Part shown: piece by piece, positions 9,050-19,257 of the stretch
How the letters are laid out: every line of letters begins with the position of its first letter
How positions within the stretch are numbered: the first letter of the stretch is position 1
NCBI RefSeq assembly: GCF_023634645.1
Contig: NZ_JAMKMR010000004.1
Location: forward strand, 186,001 to 250,000
Length of the DNA stretch: 64,000 nucleotides
Origin: Vibrio sinus
GTDB taxonomy: Bacteria; Pseudomonadota; Gammaproteobacteria; Enterobacterales; Vibrionaceae
Reading direction: 5' to 3'
Made by a program: the position numbers and the translations under genes
Notes under the pieces: model-generated
Databases searched by the model: none
Seen by the model: the letters and a program-made list of their open reading frames with translations, nothing else
What the model was told of the DNA's origin: nothing

Positions 9050-9844
9050 CTAGGCGATGGTATGCGCTTCACCGGGGAACGCTGCGCTTTCTACTTCTTC
9101 CATATAAAGTTTTACAGCTTTGCGCATATCTCCCGTTTCAGCGAGGAAGTTTTTGGAGAATTTTGGCATGTAATTAGCTGAAATACCAAACATATCGTGC
9201 ATAACGAGAATCTGACCATCGGTTCCATTTCCAGCGCCGATACCAATGACTGGAATATCTAAAGTTTCGCTAATGCGAGCTGCAAGCTTGGCTGGAATGC
9301 ATTCTAATACAAGCAGTTGAGCCCCAGCTTCTTGGAGTGCAAGTGCTTCATGAACCATCTCATCGGCTTTGTTGCTGTCTCTGCCTTGTACTTTGAAACC
9401 GCCAAAGATATTGACCGATTGAGGGGTCAATCCAAGGTGAGCACAAACTGGCACGGCACGTTTGGTCAGGGCCTTAACGGTGTCACACAGCCATGAGCCA
9501 CCCTCAATTTTTACCATGTTTGCGCCAGCTCGCATAAGCTTCGCTGCATTTTCACAAGTTTGCTCAACCGTTGAAAAACTCATGAATGGCATATCAGCGA
9601 CCAGCAGAGTGTTTGGGCTACCTGCACGCACGCAACGAGTGTGGTAGGCAATATCATCTATGGTGACAGGCAGTGTGTCTGAGTGTCCTTGTAGAACCAT
9701 GCCTAGCGAATCACCTACGAGCAGCAGTGGCATCTCTTGGCTTTCGAAAAGCTGAGCAAAACTGGCATCATAAGCGGTTGACGTCGGAAATTTACGACCT
9801 TCTTGTTTCCACTTTACAAGATCGTTAATAGTCATTTTTTTCAT
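9050..9844 (-). CDS. panB: 3-methyl-2-oxobutanoate hydroxymethyltransferase
   Basis: This 264-residue enzyme uses methylene-tetrahydrofolate to hydroxymethylate ketoisovalerate, giving ketopantoate for pantothenate and CoA synthesis. Family segments [40 protein letters not shown] and [19 protein letters not shown] are all present; the last includes the metal- and substrate-binding loop. It starts MKKMTIND, with a second possible Met three codons on. It sits between folK and panC in a minus-strand run that links folate and pantothenate synthesis. Confidence 0.95.
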   Translation of the reverse strand: MKKMTINDLVKWKQEGRKFPTSTAYDASFAQLFESQEMPLLLVGDSLGMVLQGHSDTLPVTIDDIAYHTRCVRAGSPNTLLVADMPFMSFSTVEQTCENAAKLMRAGANMVKIEGGSWLCDTVKALTKRAVPVCAHLGLTPQSVNIFGGFKVQGRDSNKADEMVHEALALQEAGAQLLVLECIPAKLAARISETLDIPVIGIGAGNGTDGQILVMHDMFGISANYMPKFSKNFLAETGDMRKAVKLYMEEVESAAFPGEAHTIA

Positions 9845-9867
9845 GCTTTTTCCTTATTAGGAGTTGG

Positions 9868-10353
9868 CTATTGTTGCCAAATATGGAGTCCGTTTTGCTC
9901 AACAACATTCAGTAGGTGCTGCAGAGCTGTCCCGTCAGGGAGAATAAGATCCGCAGCTATCTCAGCGAGCGGGTAGAGCACAAATTCACGCTCTTTCATA
10001 CCATAATGCGGTATGGTCAATCGCTCTGAGTTCACTACGTGATCCCCATAAAGCAGGATATCTAGGTCAAGCGTTCTTGGGCCCCACCTTTCATCCTTAC
10101 GGACTCGACCATGAGCGTTCTCAATCGACTGAGTTTGATCGAGAAGCTCAATGGGTGTTAATTCGGTTGATATTTCTACCACAGCGTTAATGTAATCAGG
10201 TTGGTCTTGTGGCCCCATTGGTGTGCTACTGTAGAGCATCGAGGATTTGACAAACACTGTTTTTGGCAACGTTTTCAGCGCTTCAATGGCTTGTTTAGCC
10301 TGAGCAACTGGATCAGCGAGATTACTACCTATGGCTATGTATGTGGTAATCAT
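9868..10353 (-). CDS. folK: 2-amino-4-hydroxy-6-hydroxymethyldihydropteridine pyrophosphokinase
   Basis: This 161-residue enzyme transfers pyrophosphate from ATP to hydroxymethyl-dihydropterin, just before the FolP step (folP is at 52 kb). The N-terminal YIAIGSNL and the signature RWGPRTLDLDILLYGD are diagnostic. Its start overlaps the pcnB stop as ATGA, indicating translational coupling, as in many gammaproteobacteria. Confidence 0.95.
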   Translation of the reverse strand: MITTYIAIGSNLADPVAQAKQAIEALKTLPKTVFVKSSMLYSSTPMGPQDQPDYINAVVEISTELTPIELLDQTQSIENAHGRVRKDERWGPRTLDLDILLYGDHVVNSERLTIPHYGMKEREFVLYPLAEIAADLILPDGTALQHLLNVVEQNGLHIWQQ

Positions 10354-11708
10354 TCGGCTGCTTTACTTTTTTTCTTATTACGGTAGGTTTTCCGGCGTCG
10401 GTAGTTAGGTTTTGAACCATTCCCGACATCAGAAACCATATCCTGCTTCTGTTCGCGGCTCGCATTTTGGAACGTTTCCCACCAATTAGCAAGTGCCTCG
10501 GTTTCCCCGCCTTCAATTTCACCACGCATTTCCAAGAAGTCGTAACCAGCTCTAAATTTATTGAGTTCCATCAAGCGCGAAGCACGTTTGCCACTTCTTC
10601 TTGGCAGTCTCAGTTGAAGCTGCCAAATTTCGCGAATGGTTGCCGTATGTCGTCTTGGTATAGAGATAGTTTTAACTTGCTGATCAATAATAAGATTACT
10701 TGCTTCCATTACCGCGTCGTAATAAGACAGTTGGCGCTCTTCAACCAGTTTTTCTGCCAGTGAGGTCATCGGATACCACAACATGGCAGCAAACATAAAT
10801 GCTGGGTTGATGCGTTTACCTTCTTCCATTCTTAGATCGGTAGAGTCTAAAACGATATCAAGCATTTTCTCAGTGGCTGAGCTGTAATCTGGCGTAAAGT
10901 GCTCCGCCAATAGAGGGAACAGCTGCTGGAACAAGTTGTACTCACGTAACAAGTGATACGTTTCTAAGCCATTGCCAGATTGCAAAAGCTTTAGCGATTC
11001 TTCATAGAGGCGGGCTGAAGGGATATCTTGTAGAAGCGGGGCAAGATGCTCAATTGGGTCAGCAGTATCTTCCTCAATATCAAAATCCAGTTTGCAGGCA
11101 AAGCGAATCGCACGCAGCATTCGAACCGGATCTTCTCGATAGCGAGTTTCAGGATCACCAATTAGTCGAATCAGACGATCTTCCAGATCTTCGATACCAC
11201 CAGCATAATCATGAATATTGTAATCGCTGATGTTGTAGTACATGGCATTGATGGTGAAATCGCGACGTTCGGCGTCTTCATCAATCGTCCCGTAGACGTT
11301 ATCTCTTAACAGCATGCCTTCTTTGGATTGCGCGGAGACATTTTTTGATGGCTTTTGATGGTGGCCACGAAACGTTGCCACTTCAATGATGTCTCTGCCG
11401 AACATGATGTGCGCTAAGCGAAAACGTCGTCCGATTAAACGACAGTTTCGGAATAGTTGCTTGATTTGCTCGGGTGTGGCATTAGTGGCAATATCAAAGT
11501 CTTTTGGGATCTCGCCAAGCAGTAAGTCTCGCACACCTCCACCCACAAGGTATGCATTAAATCCTGCCCCAACAAGGCGATATAAGACTTTTAAGGCATT
11601 GTCACTGATTTGCTTGCGCGAAACACTGTGCTCTTGGCGGGTGATGATGTTTAATGCTAAATCGGGATAAGCATTAGACTCATATGAGGTATAGTCGTTT
11701 TTGTTCAT
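10350..11708 (-). CDS. pcnB: Poly(A) polymerase I
   Basis: This 452-residue nucleotidyltransferase adds 3' poly(A) tails that mark RNA for decay and affects plasmid copy number. The class II head is clear: YLVGGGVRDLLLGEIPKDFDIATNA carries the catalytic DxD pair, followed by RRFRLAHIMFG, ATFRG and RRDFTINAMYY. The C-terminus is strongly basic (RRRKTYRNKKKSKAAE), as in E. coli PcnB, probably for RNA binding. E. coli pcnB uses a rare AUU start; here a normal ATG is available, preceded by AGAG. It overlaps folK by 4 bases. Confidence 0.94.
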   Translation of the reverse strand: MNKNDYTSYESNAYPDLALNIITRQEHSVSRKQISDNALKVLYRLVGAGFNAYLVGGGVRDLLLGEIPKDFDIATNATPEQIKQLFRNCRLIGRRFRLAHIMFGRDIIEVATFRGHHQKPSKNVSAQSKEGMLLRDNVYGTIDEDAERRDFTINAMYYNISDYNIHDYAGGIEDLEDRLIRLIGDPETRYREDPVRMLRAIRFACKLDFDIEEDTADPIEHLAPLLQDIPSARLYEESLKLLQSGNGLETYHLLREYNLFQQLFPLLAEHFTPDYSSATEKMLDIVLDSTDLRMEEGKRINPAFMFAAMLWYPMTSLAEKLVEERQLSYYDAVMEASNLIIDQQVKTISIPRRHTATIREIWQLQLRLPRRSGKRASRLMELNKFRAGYDFLEMRGEIEGGETEALANWWETFQNASREQKQDMVSDVGNGSKPNYRRRKTYRNKKKSKAAE

Positions 11709-11807
11709 GTGCTCTAAAGTTGTTGGTTGAGCTAGCTCTTTTTGACGCTAGGCGGCAATTCAGGCCAAAATTTGGCTAATAATAACTTAGGTAACGCCAT
11801 TTGAGAA

Positions 11808-12677
11808 TCACGATGTGACTTCGATCGATGCCGGGAGCTGTTTTAGACTCCAATTTTCACATCCCCATTGGATTAACTCTTCAACGCTGCCATCGCGCAT
11901 TTCATTATCTAGACTAAAGCCTAATAGCTGCATTGCATTGATCAAGTCGACCTTAGGTTCAATCATATCAATCGCTCTGGCGCGATTTTGCTTAGACAGC
12001 TTATTACCATGACCATCAACGACAAGGGGCAAATGTAGATAGCTCACTTCAGGGGTGTTCAGTGTACGATACAAGCTGATTTGTCTGCCAGTTGGCTCTA
12101 TCAAATCTGCGCCGCGAACGACTTCGGTAATGCCTTGTTCAATATCATCGAGCACAACGGCTAAGTTGTAGGCAAACAGTCCGTCTCGGCGTTTGATAAT
12201 AAAGTCTTCTTTAGCCAACGCATCGGGAATGTCGATTTGCCCGTGCTTGAGGTCGTTAAAGAAGCGAATGTCATGCTCAACATGCAATCGTACTGAGCAG
12301 TCTGAAGTATTTGCAATGTGCTTATCTCGACATGTCCCTAAATAATAGCCACCAGAGGCTTTGATTTGTTTTCTCGTACACTGACAATAATAGGCCTGAC
12401 CACTTTCAAGCCAAAGGTCTATTTGTCCTTGATAGATAGGATGTCTCTGGCTTTGATACACCACCTCGCCATCCCATGGTAAATGATAAGCTTCTAAGGC
12501 ACGGAGTATCTGATCCACAGCGCCGGGAACTTCTCTCGGCGGGTCGAGGTCCTCTATCCTGAGCAGCCATTTACCATTGTTGGACTTAGCTTGAAAATAA
12601 CTGCCAAGTGCTGCGACTAATGAGCCCAAATGCAAAGGGCCAGAGGGTGAAGGTGCAAAACGGCCGATGTAACTCAT
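11808..12677 (-). CDS. gluQ: Glutamyl-Q tRNA(Asp) synthetase
   Basis: This 289-residue paralog of the glutamyl-tRNA synthetase catalytic domain lacks the anticodon-binding half and attaches glutamate to queuosine in tRNA-Asp. The class I motif FAPSPSGPLHLGSL is at the N-terminus, a KLSKQN motif replaces KMSKS at about 225, and the zinc-site cysteines appear in YCQCTRKQ...GTCRDK. It lies directly downstream of dksA, the usual dksA-gluQ arrangement, with a terminator between them. Confidence 0.94.
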   Translation of the reverse strand: MSYIGRFAPSPSGPLHLGSLVAALGSYFQAKSNNGKWLLRIEDLDPPREVPGAVDQILRALEAYHLPWDGEVVYQSQRHPIYQGQIDLWLESGQAYYCQCTRKQIKASGGYYLGTCRDKHIANTSDCSVRLHVEHDIRFFNDLKHGQIDIPDALAKEDFIIKRRDGLFAYNLAVVLDDIEQGITEVVRGADLIEPTGRQISLYRTLNTPEVSYLHLPLVVDGHGNKLSKQNRARAIDMIEPKVDLINAMQLLGFSLDNEMRDGSVEELIQWGCENWSLKQLPASIEVTS

Positions 12678-12723
12678 ATTTCTCTCTAAGCCAGGGCTAA
12701 ATTAGGTACGTGTACGCTAGAAA

Positions 12724-12752
12724 GCAAAAAGGGAGCCTGTGCTCCCTTTATC
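12724..12752 (-). terminator. Intrinsic terminator between dksA and gluQ
   Basis: On the minus strand AAAGGGAGC / GCTCCCTTT is followed by TTGCTTT. It stops part of dksA transcription, so gluQ would depend on read-through or a promoter of its own. An equivalent terminator lies between dksA and gluQ in E. coli relatives. Confidence 0.85.
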
Positions 12753-12768
12753 ATCGAAACACACGTGC

Positions 12769-13215
12769 TTATCCTTGCAACTGCTTCTCTTTAATTTCAG
12801 CCAGCGTTTTGCAATCGATACAAAGGTCGGCGGTTGGACGCGCTTCCAAACGACGAATGCCAATTTCGACACCGCAAGATTCGCAAAAACCAAAATCGTC
12901 TTCTTCGATTTTGTTGAGTGTTTTTTCAATTTTCTTGATTAGGCGACGTTCACGATCGCGGTTGCGAAGTTCAAGGCTGAATTCTTCTTCTTGAGAGGCT
13001 CTATCAACGGGATCTGGGAAGTTGGCTGCCTCATCCTGCATATGGTGAACGGTACGGTCAACTTCTTCCCTGAGCTGGTTACGCCAAGCTTCTAAGATTT
13101 TCGTAAAATGAGCCAGTTGCTCAGGTGACATGTACTCTTCACCTGGTTGTTCTACATATGGCTCTACACCTGCTATGGCTAGGATGCCTAGCGCTTTTTT
13201 CTTCGATTCTGGCAT
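12769..13215 (-). CDS. dksA: RNA polymerase-binding transcription factor DksA
   Basis: This 148-residue factor enters the RNA polymerase secondary channel and, with ppGpp, shifts transcription from rRNA to amino-acid genes. The coiled-coil tip residues are present as D68, D71 and A73 in FPDPVDRAS. The Cys4 zinc finger is C111/C114 and C132/C135. Length and sequence are close to E. coli DksA (151 aa). GreA, which binds the same channel, is also in this window at 48.1 kb. Confidence 0.96.
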   Translation of the reverse strand: MPESKKKALGILAIAGVEPYVEQPGEEYMSPEQLAHFTKILEAWRNQLREEVDRTVHHMQDEAANFPDPVDRASQEEEFSLELRNRDRERRLIKKIEKTLNKIEEDDFGFCESCGVEIGIRRLEARPTADLCIDCKTLAEIKEKQLQG

Positions 13216-13348
13216 GCAGCATCTCCTACTAACACCTAGTCAACTGCCGTTAAGCAGCTAATTTGAGGCGGGTATCTATAACAAAAAGAGGTTATAGAGG
13301 CAATTCATAAAACGTAAACTTACTGTCATTGTGAAGAAAGCGACACTT

Positions 13349-14068
13349 TTACTTATTGGTGACAAAATCAACACGTTTGACGAGTTTCATCTCAAAATCC
13401 GAAAGTTGTGCCTTGTAGCACAAAATTTCTACCCCTTGTTCATGTGCTCGATTCAATAATTCTGAATAGCTCGCGTCTATATGGTGTGCAGTGGAGACTT
13501 TTTCAATGCCTGAATGCAAAACTGTGAATAAAAGTACAGCCCTGTTTCCATTATTTGCCATTTTTGTGAGCTCTCTCAGATGCTTCTGGCCTCTTACGGT
13601 TACGGCATCTGGAAAGTAGCCCTGCCCACTCATTTCATCACCTAATAGCGTGACACTTTTCACCTCAATATAGCACTTTGGCTTATTTTCCGACTGAAGT
13701 AAAATATCGATGCGGCTGTTTTCATCACCGTATCGTACCTCTGTTTGAATTTCAGTATAGCCGCTAAGTTCTTCAATTACGTTATTTTTAATGGCTTCTA
13801 CCGCAAGCTGGTTGGCTCTGGTTGTGTTAATGCAGATGCGATGCCCTAGCTTAGTTTGGGTTAATTCCCAGCTATTAGGGTATTTTCTTTTTGGGTTATC
13901 TGAGGTGGAATACCACACTTGGTTACCCGGATCAGCGCAGCCTGTCATTGCGCCCGTATTGGCACAATGGATGGTTCGGGACGAGCCGTCAGGCAAGGTA
14001 ATATCTGCGAGAAAACGCTTGTAGCGCTTTTCTAAAATGGCAGGTTCAAGAGGAGGATCGAAGTGCAT
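13349..14068 (-). CDS. sfsA: SfsA family DNA-binding/nuclease-like protein
   Basis: This 239-residue protein aligns with E. coli SfsA over its whole length ([63 protein letters not shown]). SfsA was named for effects on maltose utilisation and binds DNA. It carries a restriction-nuclease-like core (SRIDIL...CYIEVKS), but its biochemical role is not settled. It is divergent from hrpB, with 66 bases between the starts. Confidence 0.92.
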   Translation of the reverse strand: MHFDPPLEPAILEKRYKRFLADITLPDGSSRTIHCANTGAMTGCADPGNQVWYSTSDNPKRKYPNSWELTQTKLGHRICINTTRANQLAVEAIKNNVIEELSGYTEIQTEVRYGDENSRIDILLQSENKPKCYIEVKSVTLLGDEMSGQGYFPDAVTVRGQKHLRELTKMANNGNRAVLLFTVLHSGIEKVSTAHHIDASYSELLNRAHEQGVEILCYKAQLSDFEMKLVKRVDFVTNK

Positions 14069-14134
14069 TTCTTTGACAAACTTTGTTTTGCAAATTTAGG
14101 TACAATTCATCCATTTAAGCACAAGGGCTAGATA

Positions 14135-16600
14135 TTGTCACAACTACCTATCGAAGCGGTCATGCCAGAGATCATGGCTGCGATTGCGAAATCGAATCAA
14201 GTCATACTGAGCGCCGAGCCAGGTGCGGGTAAGTCGACACTTTTTCCTCTAACTCTGCTCAAGCAAGGCAAAGTGGAAGGAAAGATCATCATGTTGGAGC
14301 CGAGACGCTTGGCTGCCCGAGCGATTGCTCATTATTTGTCTGCGCAGTTGGATGAACAAGTCGGAGGCACGATAGGCTATCGAGTGCGAGGAGAAAATCG
14401 TACCGGTCCGGCGACCAAGTTGGAAATTGTCACCGAAGGCGTGCTGACAAGAATGTTGCAATCTGACCCGACGCTAGATGAAGTGGGCATGCTCATTTTC
14501 GATGAATACCATGAGCGCAGCATTCATGCTGACACGGCATTGGCGTTGAGTTTAGATATTCAGCAAGCATTACGCGATGACTTAAAGATTGTAGTCATGT
14601 CAGCAACACTCGATGATATAGCCATGCAGACGCTACTGCCTGATGCTCAATACGTTTGCTCGAAAGGAAGATCGTTCCCGATTGAACTTCAATATCGACC
14701 GCTCAAACCGAATGAAAACCTTGCTAGCTTGCTCACTCAACAAATTCACCGTGTGCTTGGTGAAGAATCTGGGTCTATCTTGGTGTTTCTTCCTGGTATT
14801 GGTTTGATCCAATCTCTTTTCGAGCGATTGACAGACTTGCCCGACGATGTGCAAGTCAGACCTTTATATGGTCAGCTGAGCCTCAACGAGCAGCAAAAGG
14901 CAATAGCGCCTTGTCAACAAGGGCAGCGTAAAGTGGTACTGGCGACCAATATTGCGGAGACATCCCTTACCATAGAAGGTATCCGGGTGGTGATCGATTC
15001 TGGCTTAGAGCGTGTGGCCAAGTTTGATCTAAATACTGGCGTGACTAAGTTAGAACAAGCGAACATTGCTCAGTCGTCTGCCAAGCAGCGGGCTGGCCGT
15101 GCGGGAAGAACCGAGCCAGGTGTGTGTGTTCGTCTCTATAGCGAGAGTCAATTACAGCAACAACCCATCGTGCCAGTGGCCGAGATCCTTAGATCGGACT
15201 TATCCAATTTGGCCATGGAATTGGCTCAATGGGGCATTGCTGATGCGTTATCTTTAACCTGGCTTGATGCACCGCCTGTCAGTGCTTTAAAGCAAGCCAA
15301 GCAGCTGCTCAGTTCCTTAGGTTTAATTGAAGACAATGGGCAGCTCAGCACATTCGGCAAACAGGCCTACTCGCTTGGGGTTGAGCCACGTTTGGCCGCA
15401 ATGTTGACCAAAGCGAAGTCAACCTCTGATGCATTATTTAACACAGCCCTTGTCGCCGCCGCTATTGTTGAAGAACCACCCAAGCGCATCACGGATGTCA
15501 GTCATGTACTGCATCGAGTGCTGTCTTCTAGTGACCAGTATTACACCAAACAAATTCAAGCCAGGGCGAAGCAATTGGCGTCTCGCTTTGGTTATCCGTT
15601 TCGCTTGGAACAGGTTGAAGAAAAACAGTTGGCGATGGCTTTGGCCTTGGCTTTTCCCGATCGAATCGCGCAAAAAAGAGCGGGGCGCTTAGGTCAGTTT
15701 GTATTGGCTAATGGGCATGGCGCAACGATCAGCGATGAAGAGCCATTGGCCCAACATAACTACCTAGTGGTGGTCGATTTAATGCGAATCTCTTCCCACG
15801 CCAGCCAAATCTTTTTTGCAGCTTCACTTGATGTAGAACAGTTGACGCGCACGTTCCCTGAGTTTGTCAAGAAAAGCGAGGCCTTAGAGTGGGATGAGTC
15901 CAAAGGGAAGTTGAGTGCAGAAGAGCGATACAGTATTGGCAAGCTGGTATTGCAGCGCAAAGTGTTAACCAATCTGTCCGATGGGCAAATGCGAAGCGCT
16001 TTATTGAATTATGTGCGAGAACAAGGGTTGTCGGTATTAAACTGGTCAGGAGGCGATGAGGGGCTGTTGCAACGGATCCGCTGCGCTATCGACTGGTTAC
16101 CAGAACAACAATGGCCTGCAATGCAAGATGTCGATTTGCTTGACGAATTAGACATTTGGCTTGAACCGTATATGACTAATGTCACTAGTTTACAACAACT
16201 TCAAAGCCTATCACTAGAACAACCCTTGCTTGCTCGTTTAGGATGGCCTTTAAACCAGCAAATTAATGAATGGCTGCCAGAGACGTATACGTTACCGACT
16301 GGCAGCGTAAAGAAAATTCGATATCAACAAGGAAGCGAACCAATTTTATCGGTCAGAATGCAAGAAGTGTTTGGTGAAAAGCAATCGCCTAATATCGCGC
16401 TTGGACGAAAGAGTATCGTGTTAGAGTTGCTGTCGCCAGCGCAACGACCACTTCAGGTGACGCAAGATTTAGCCGGATTTTGGCAAGGGGCCTACAAAGA
16501 GGTGCAAAAGGAGATGAAAGGACGCTACCCCAAACATGTATGGCCTGATGATCCCGCTGAGCATATCGCAACCAAGAAAACAAAACGACAGCTAAAATAA
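14135..16600 (+). CDS. hrpB: ATP-dependent RNA helicase HrpB
   Basis: This 821-residue DExH helicase is homologous to E. coli HrpB. The P-loop AEPGAGKST is at residues 27-35 and motif II is D123-E-Y-H126. SATL and the QRAGRAGR motif VI follow, with a long HrpB-type C-terminus. The start is a TTG: the resulting MSQLPIEAVMPEI matches the MSSLPVAAVLPEL start of the E. coli protein, and AAGGG lies 8 bases before it. The TAA stop overlaps the ATG of mrcB by one base, so the two are translationally coupled. Confidence 0.94.
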   Translation: MSQLPIEAVMPEIMAAIAKSNQVILSAEPGAGKSTLFPLTLLKQGKVEGKIIMLEPRRLAARAIAHYLSAQLDEQVGGTIGYRVRGENRTGPATKLEIVTEGVLTRMLQSDPTLDEVGMLIFDEYHERSIHADTALALSLDIQQALRDDLKIVVMSATLDDIAMQTLLPDAQYVCSKGRSFPIELQYRPLKPNENLASLLTQQIHRVLGEESGSILVFLPGIGLIQSLFERLTDLPDDVQVRPLYGQLSLNEQQKAIAPCQQGQRKVVLATNIAETSLTIEGIRVVIDSGLERVAKFDLNTGVTKLEQANIAQSSAKQRAGRAGRTEPGVCVRLYSESQLQQQPIVPVAEILRSDLSNLAMELAQWGIADALSLTWLDAPPVSALKQAKQLLSSLGLIEDNGQLSTFGKQAYSLGVEPRLAAMLTKAKSTSDALFNTALVAAAIVEEPPKRITDVSHVLHRVLSSSDQYYTKQIQARAKQLASRFGYPFRLEQVEEKQLAMALALAFPDRIAQKRAGRLGQFVLANGHGATISDEEPLAQHNYLVVVDLMRISSHASQIFFAASLDVEQLTRTFPEFVKKSEALEWDESKGKLSAEERYSIGKLVLQRKVLTNLSDGQMRSALLNYVREQGLSVLNWSGGDEGLLQRIRCAIDWLPEQQWPAMQDVDLLDELDIWLEPYMTNVTSLQQLQSLSLEQPLLARLGWPLNQQINEWLPETYTLPTGSVKKIRYQQGSEPILSVRMQEVFGEKQSPNIALGRKSIVLELLSPAQRPLQVTQDLAGFWQGAYKEVQKEMKGRYPKHVWPDDPAEHIATKKTKRQLK

Positions 16601-18972
16601 TGGTAAAGAAAGTGACGTCCAAAGCGGACAAGGAAGCGAAACAAGCTCAATCTCGTCAGAAGTTTCGCTCACGTAAAAAACCGACTAAAAAGAGCCCTAA
16701 GCCGAGCAACAAAAAGAGCGGCTTGAAAAGGCTTTGGGCTATCGGCTGGAAGCTGTCTTTGGTCGCTATCGTGTTGGTTGTTTTTGCAGGTGTCTATCTC
16801 GATAGCCTAGTGAAGCAAAAATTTGATGGTCAGCTTTTTGCCTTACCAACCGTTGTCTATGCCAGAATACTTTATCTTGCACCTGGCGATAATATCTCGA
16901 TTAAAGAGCTGCGCAATGAGCTTAATGTTCTGAACTATCGCAAAGTGCGCAACCCTCGTTACCCCGGGGAATATTCCTCTTCTTCAAGCAAAATAGAGCT
17001 CATTCGTCGGCCATTTGAATTTTCCGATGGGCCTGAGCCTGAACGACATGCCATGCTCTATTTTGATGCCAATGGTTTGACGAAAATTAAGGCGTTAGAT
17101 CAAGTCGGCGATCTGGGATATTTGCGTCTTGATCCGAAAATGATGGGCATGCTGGAAAAAGACACCAACGAACAACGCCTGTTTTTACGCCGAGCCCAAT
17201 ACCCTGAAGTTTTAATTGATGCTTTGTTGGTGACCGAAGATCGTAATTTTTATAAGCATGATGGCATAGCACCATTGGCTATTCTTCGTGCGTTGGTTGC
17301 TAATATTAAAGCGGGCCATACCGTACAAGGGGGCAGTACGCTGACCCAGCAGTTAGCCAAGAACTTGTTTCTTTCGAGTCATCGAACACTGTGGAGAAAG
17401 CTGCGTGAAGCTTATATTGCCTTGATATTGGATTATCGATACAGCAAAGATAGGATCTTGCAAGCCTATCTTAACGAAGTGTACTTAGGCCAAAGCGGCG
17501 CAGAAGCCATTCATGGATTTGCTTTGGCATCACGTTACTACTTTGGTCAACCCATCCAAGAGTTACGCATCGATCAACTAGCGCTACTAGTGGGCATGGT
17601 CAAAGGACCATCCTATTACAATCCAGTCCGTTTTCCTAAAAGGGCCAGAGCGCGGCGTGATTTGGTGTTGCGACTCATGATGGAGCAAAATATTTTATCG
17701 GTTCGCCAATATGAAGCGGCGGTCAATCGGCCGCTTGATGTACAAAAAACGCCAAGAATTGCTAGCAGGCAGCCTGCTTATTTCCAGCAACTCAAACTCG
17801 AACTCAGAGAAAAGTTAGGCACTCGATTCAAGGCCGAGTCAGGAGTGCGAGTGTTTACTTCTCTTGATCCTGTCTCTCAGCATGACTTAGAAAAAGCCGT
17901 CGGCAGAGTAGTGCCAAGGTTAGCAAAAAGAGCAGGCAAAAATTTAGAAGCGGCGGGTGTAATTGTTGACCGCCATAGCGGAGAAATCCGCGCTATGGTG
18001 GGAGGTAAGCGAACCGGGTATGAGGGCTTTAATCGGGCCTTGAATGCCAGTCGTCAGATTGGCTCTTTGGCCAAGCCTGCCGTGTATTTAACCGCGCTCG
18101 AAGAGCCTGAAAAATACACTCTTGCCACGACACTACACGATGAACCCATCACGTTAAAAGGCAGTAAAGGCAGTCTTTGGAGCCCAAGAAACTTTGACCG
18201 GAAATTCCGTGGTGACGTGCCTTTATATTTGGCCCTGGCACGATCGCTCAATGTGCCGACTGTCGCGCTTGGTATGCAATTGGGTATCGACAAGGTCGTG
18301 AAAACATTTGTTAAATTAGGCGTAGATAAACAAGAGATACGCCCCGTCCCTTCCATGTTTCTCGGCTCGTTTACCTTGACGCCAGTGCAAGTGGCACAAA
18401 TGTATCAAACCCTGTCTAACTCGGGTAAAAAAGCCCGCTTATCGGCGCTTCGATCTGTGCTCGATCTCAATGGCAATGTGTTGTACGAGTCGATTCCTAG
18501 TGTTTCCCAAGCGGTAAATCAGCAGGCGGCTTGGCTGACCACTTACGCAATGAAAAAAGGGGTATTGGAAGGCACCGGACAATATTTGAATCGACAATTC
18601 CCATGGGCGGCATTGGCGGGGAAAACAGGTACAAGTAACGACACTCGAGATAGTTGGTTCGTTGGCATAGATGGGCGAGAAGTCGCTACGGTATGGGTCG
18701 GTAGAGACGATAACAAACCTACACATTTAACTGGCTCTAGTGGAGCCCTGCGCGTGTATGCCGAATACCTAAAATATCGTATTCCTGAAAAACTGGTTCT
18801 TCCTTGGCCAAAAGGGATGACAACACTGGGTTATGATAAATCACCTAAAGGGGCCTTAGAGGCAGATTGCTCGGCAAAGTTTAAGCTTCCTGTGTGGGAT
18901 TCCGATGGGCACGTCAAACGAGAATGTGAAAAAGGCATCGGCGGCTGGTTTAAAAACCTATTTGATTGGTAA
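16600..18972 (+). CDS. mrcB: Penicillin-binding protein 1B (bifunctional transglycosylase/transpeptidase)
   Basis: This 790-residue class A PBP polymerises and cross-links peptidoglycan. A lysine-rich cytoplasmic tail (1-45) precedes one membrane anchor (about 48-67). A UB2H-type domain follows, where the lipoprotein LpoB docks in E. coli. The GT51 domain has TEDRNFYKHDG near 213 and GGSTLTQQLAKNLFL. The transpeptidase domain has S489-x-x-K in GSLAKPAVY, an SLN triad and K675-T-G677. The C-terminus is a short tail without the extra OB region of PBP1a. hrpB-mrcB adjacency matches E. coli. No clear terminator follows. Confidence 0.96.
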   Translation: MVKKVTSKADKEAKQAQSRQKFRSRKKPTKKSPKPSNKKSGLKRLWAIGWKLSLVAIVLVVFAGVYLDSLVKQKFDGQLFALPTVVYARILYLAPGDNISIKELRNELNVLNYRKVRNPRYPGEYSSSSSKIELIRRPFEFSDGPEPERHAMLYFDANGLTKIKALDQVGDLGYLRLDPKMMGMLEKDTNEQRLFLRRAQYPEVLIDALLVTEDRNFYKHDGIAPLAILRALVANIKAGHTVQGGSTLTQQLAKNLFLSSHRTLWRKLREAYIALILDYRYSKDRILQAYLNEVYLGQSGAEAIHGFALASRYYFGQPIQELRIDQLALLVGMVKGPSYYNPVRFPKRARARRDLVLRLMMEQNILSVRQYEAAVNRPLDVQKTPRIASRQPAYFQQLKLELREKLGTRFKAESGVRVFTSLDPVSQHDLEKAVGRVVPRLAKRAGKNLEAAGVIVDRHSGEIRAMVGGKRTGYEGFNRALNASRQIGSLAKPAVYLTALEEPEKYTLATTLHDEPITLKGSKGSLWSPRNFDRKFRGDVPLYLALARSLNVPTVALGMQLGIDKVVKTFVKLGVDKQEIRPVPSMFLGSFTLTPVQVAQMYQTLSNSGKKARLSALRSVLDLNGNVLYESIPSVSQAVNQQAAWLTTYAMKKGVLEGTGQYLNRQFPWAALAGKTGTSNDTRDSWFVGIDGREVATVWVGRDDNKPTHLTGSSGALRVYAEYLKYRIPEKLVLPWPKGMTTLGYDKSPKGALEADCSAKFKLPVWDSDGHVKRECEKGIGGWFKNLFDW

Positions 18973-19221
18973 GACAAGAGGGGGAAGTATTATTTAATTG
19001 CTCAATATCGCACGATTTTAACTCTAACTTGATATGTTGGTCATAGTGGGCAGATTTCACTTTGGCTCTATATTTGCTATGCTCCTTAGCACAGTTTGGT
19101 CTCTATTTCATTGCCCTGCAGTCACAGCTTTACTCAAAATGTTACGTTTAGGGCATCAAAATGAGAGCCAAGTGTCCACAGATGTTCACTCCTAATATTA
19201 ATAAGTAAAGGAGGAACCGCA

Positions 19222-19257
19222 ATGAGAGGAAAAAGTCGTGCTAGAAGCCTACCGTAA
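19222..19257 (+). CDS. Possible 11-residue leader ORF overlapping the acnB start
   Basis: ATG at 19222 lies 7 bases after a perfect AAAGGAGG and encodes [11 protein letters not shown] before a TAA. The ORF runs over the acnB GTG start in another frame. Its ribosome site is better than that of acnB (GAGAGGA, 8 bases before GTG). It may couple or gate acnB translation, or be chance. The peptide itself, with four basic residues of eleven, has no family. Confidence 0.35.
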   Translation: MRGKSRARSLP

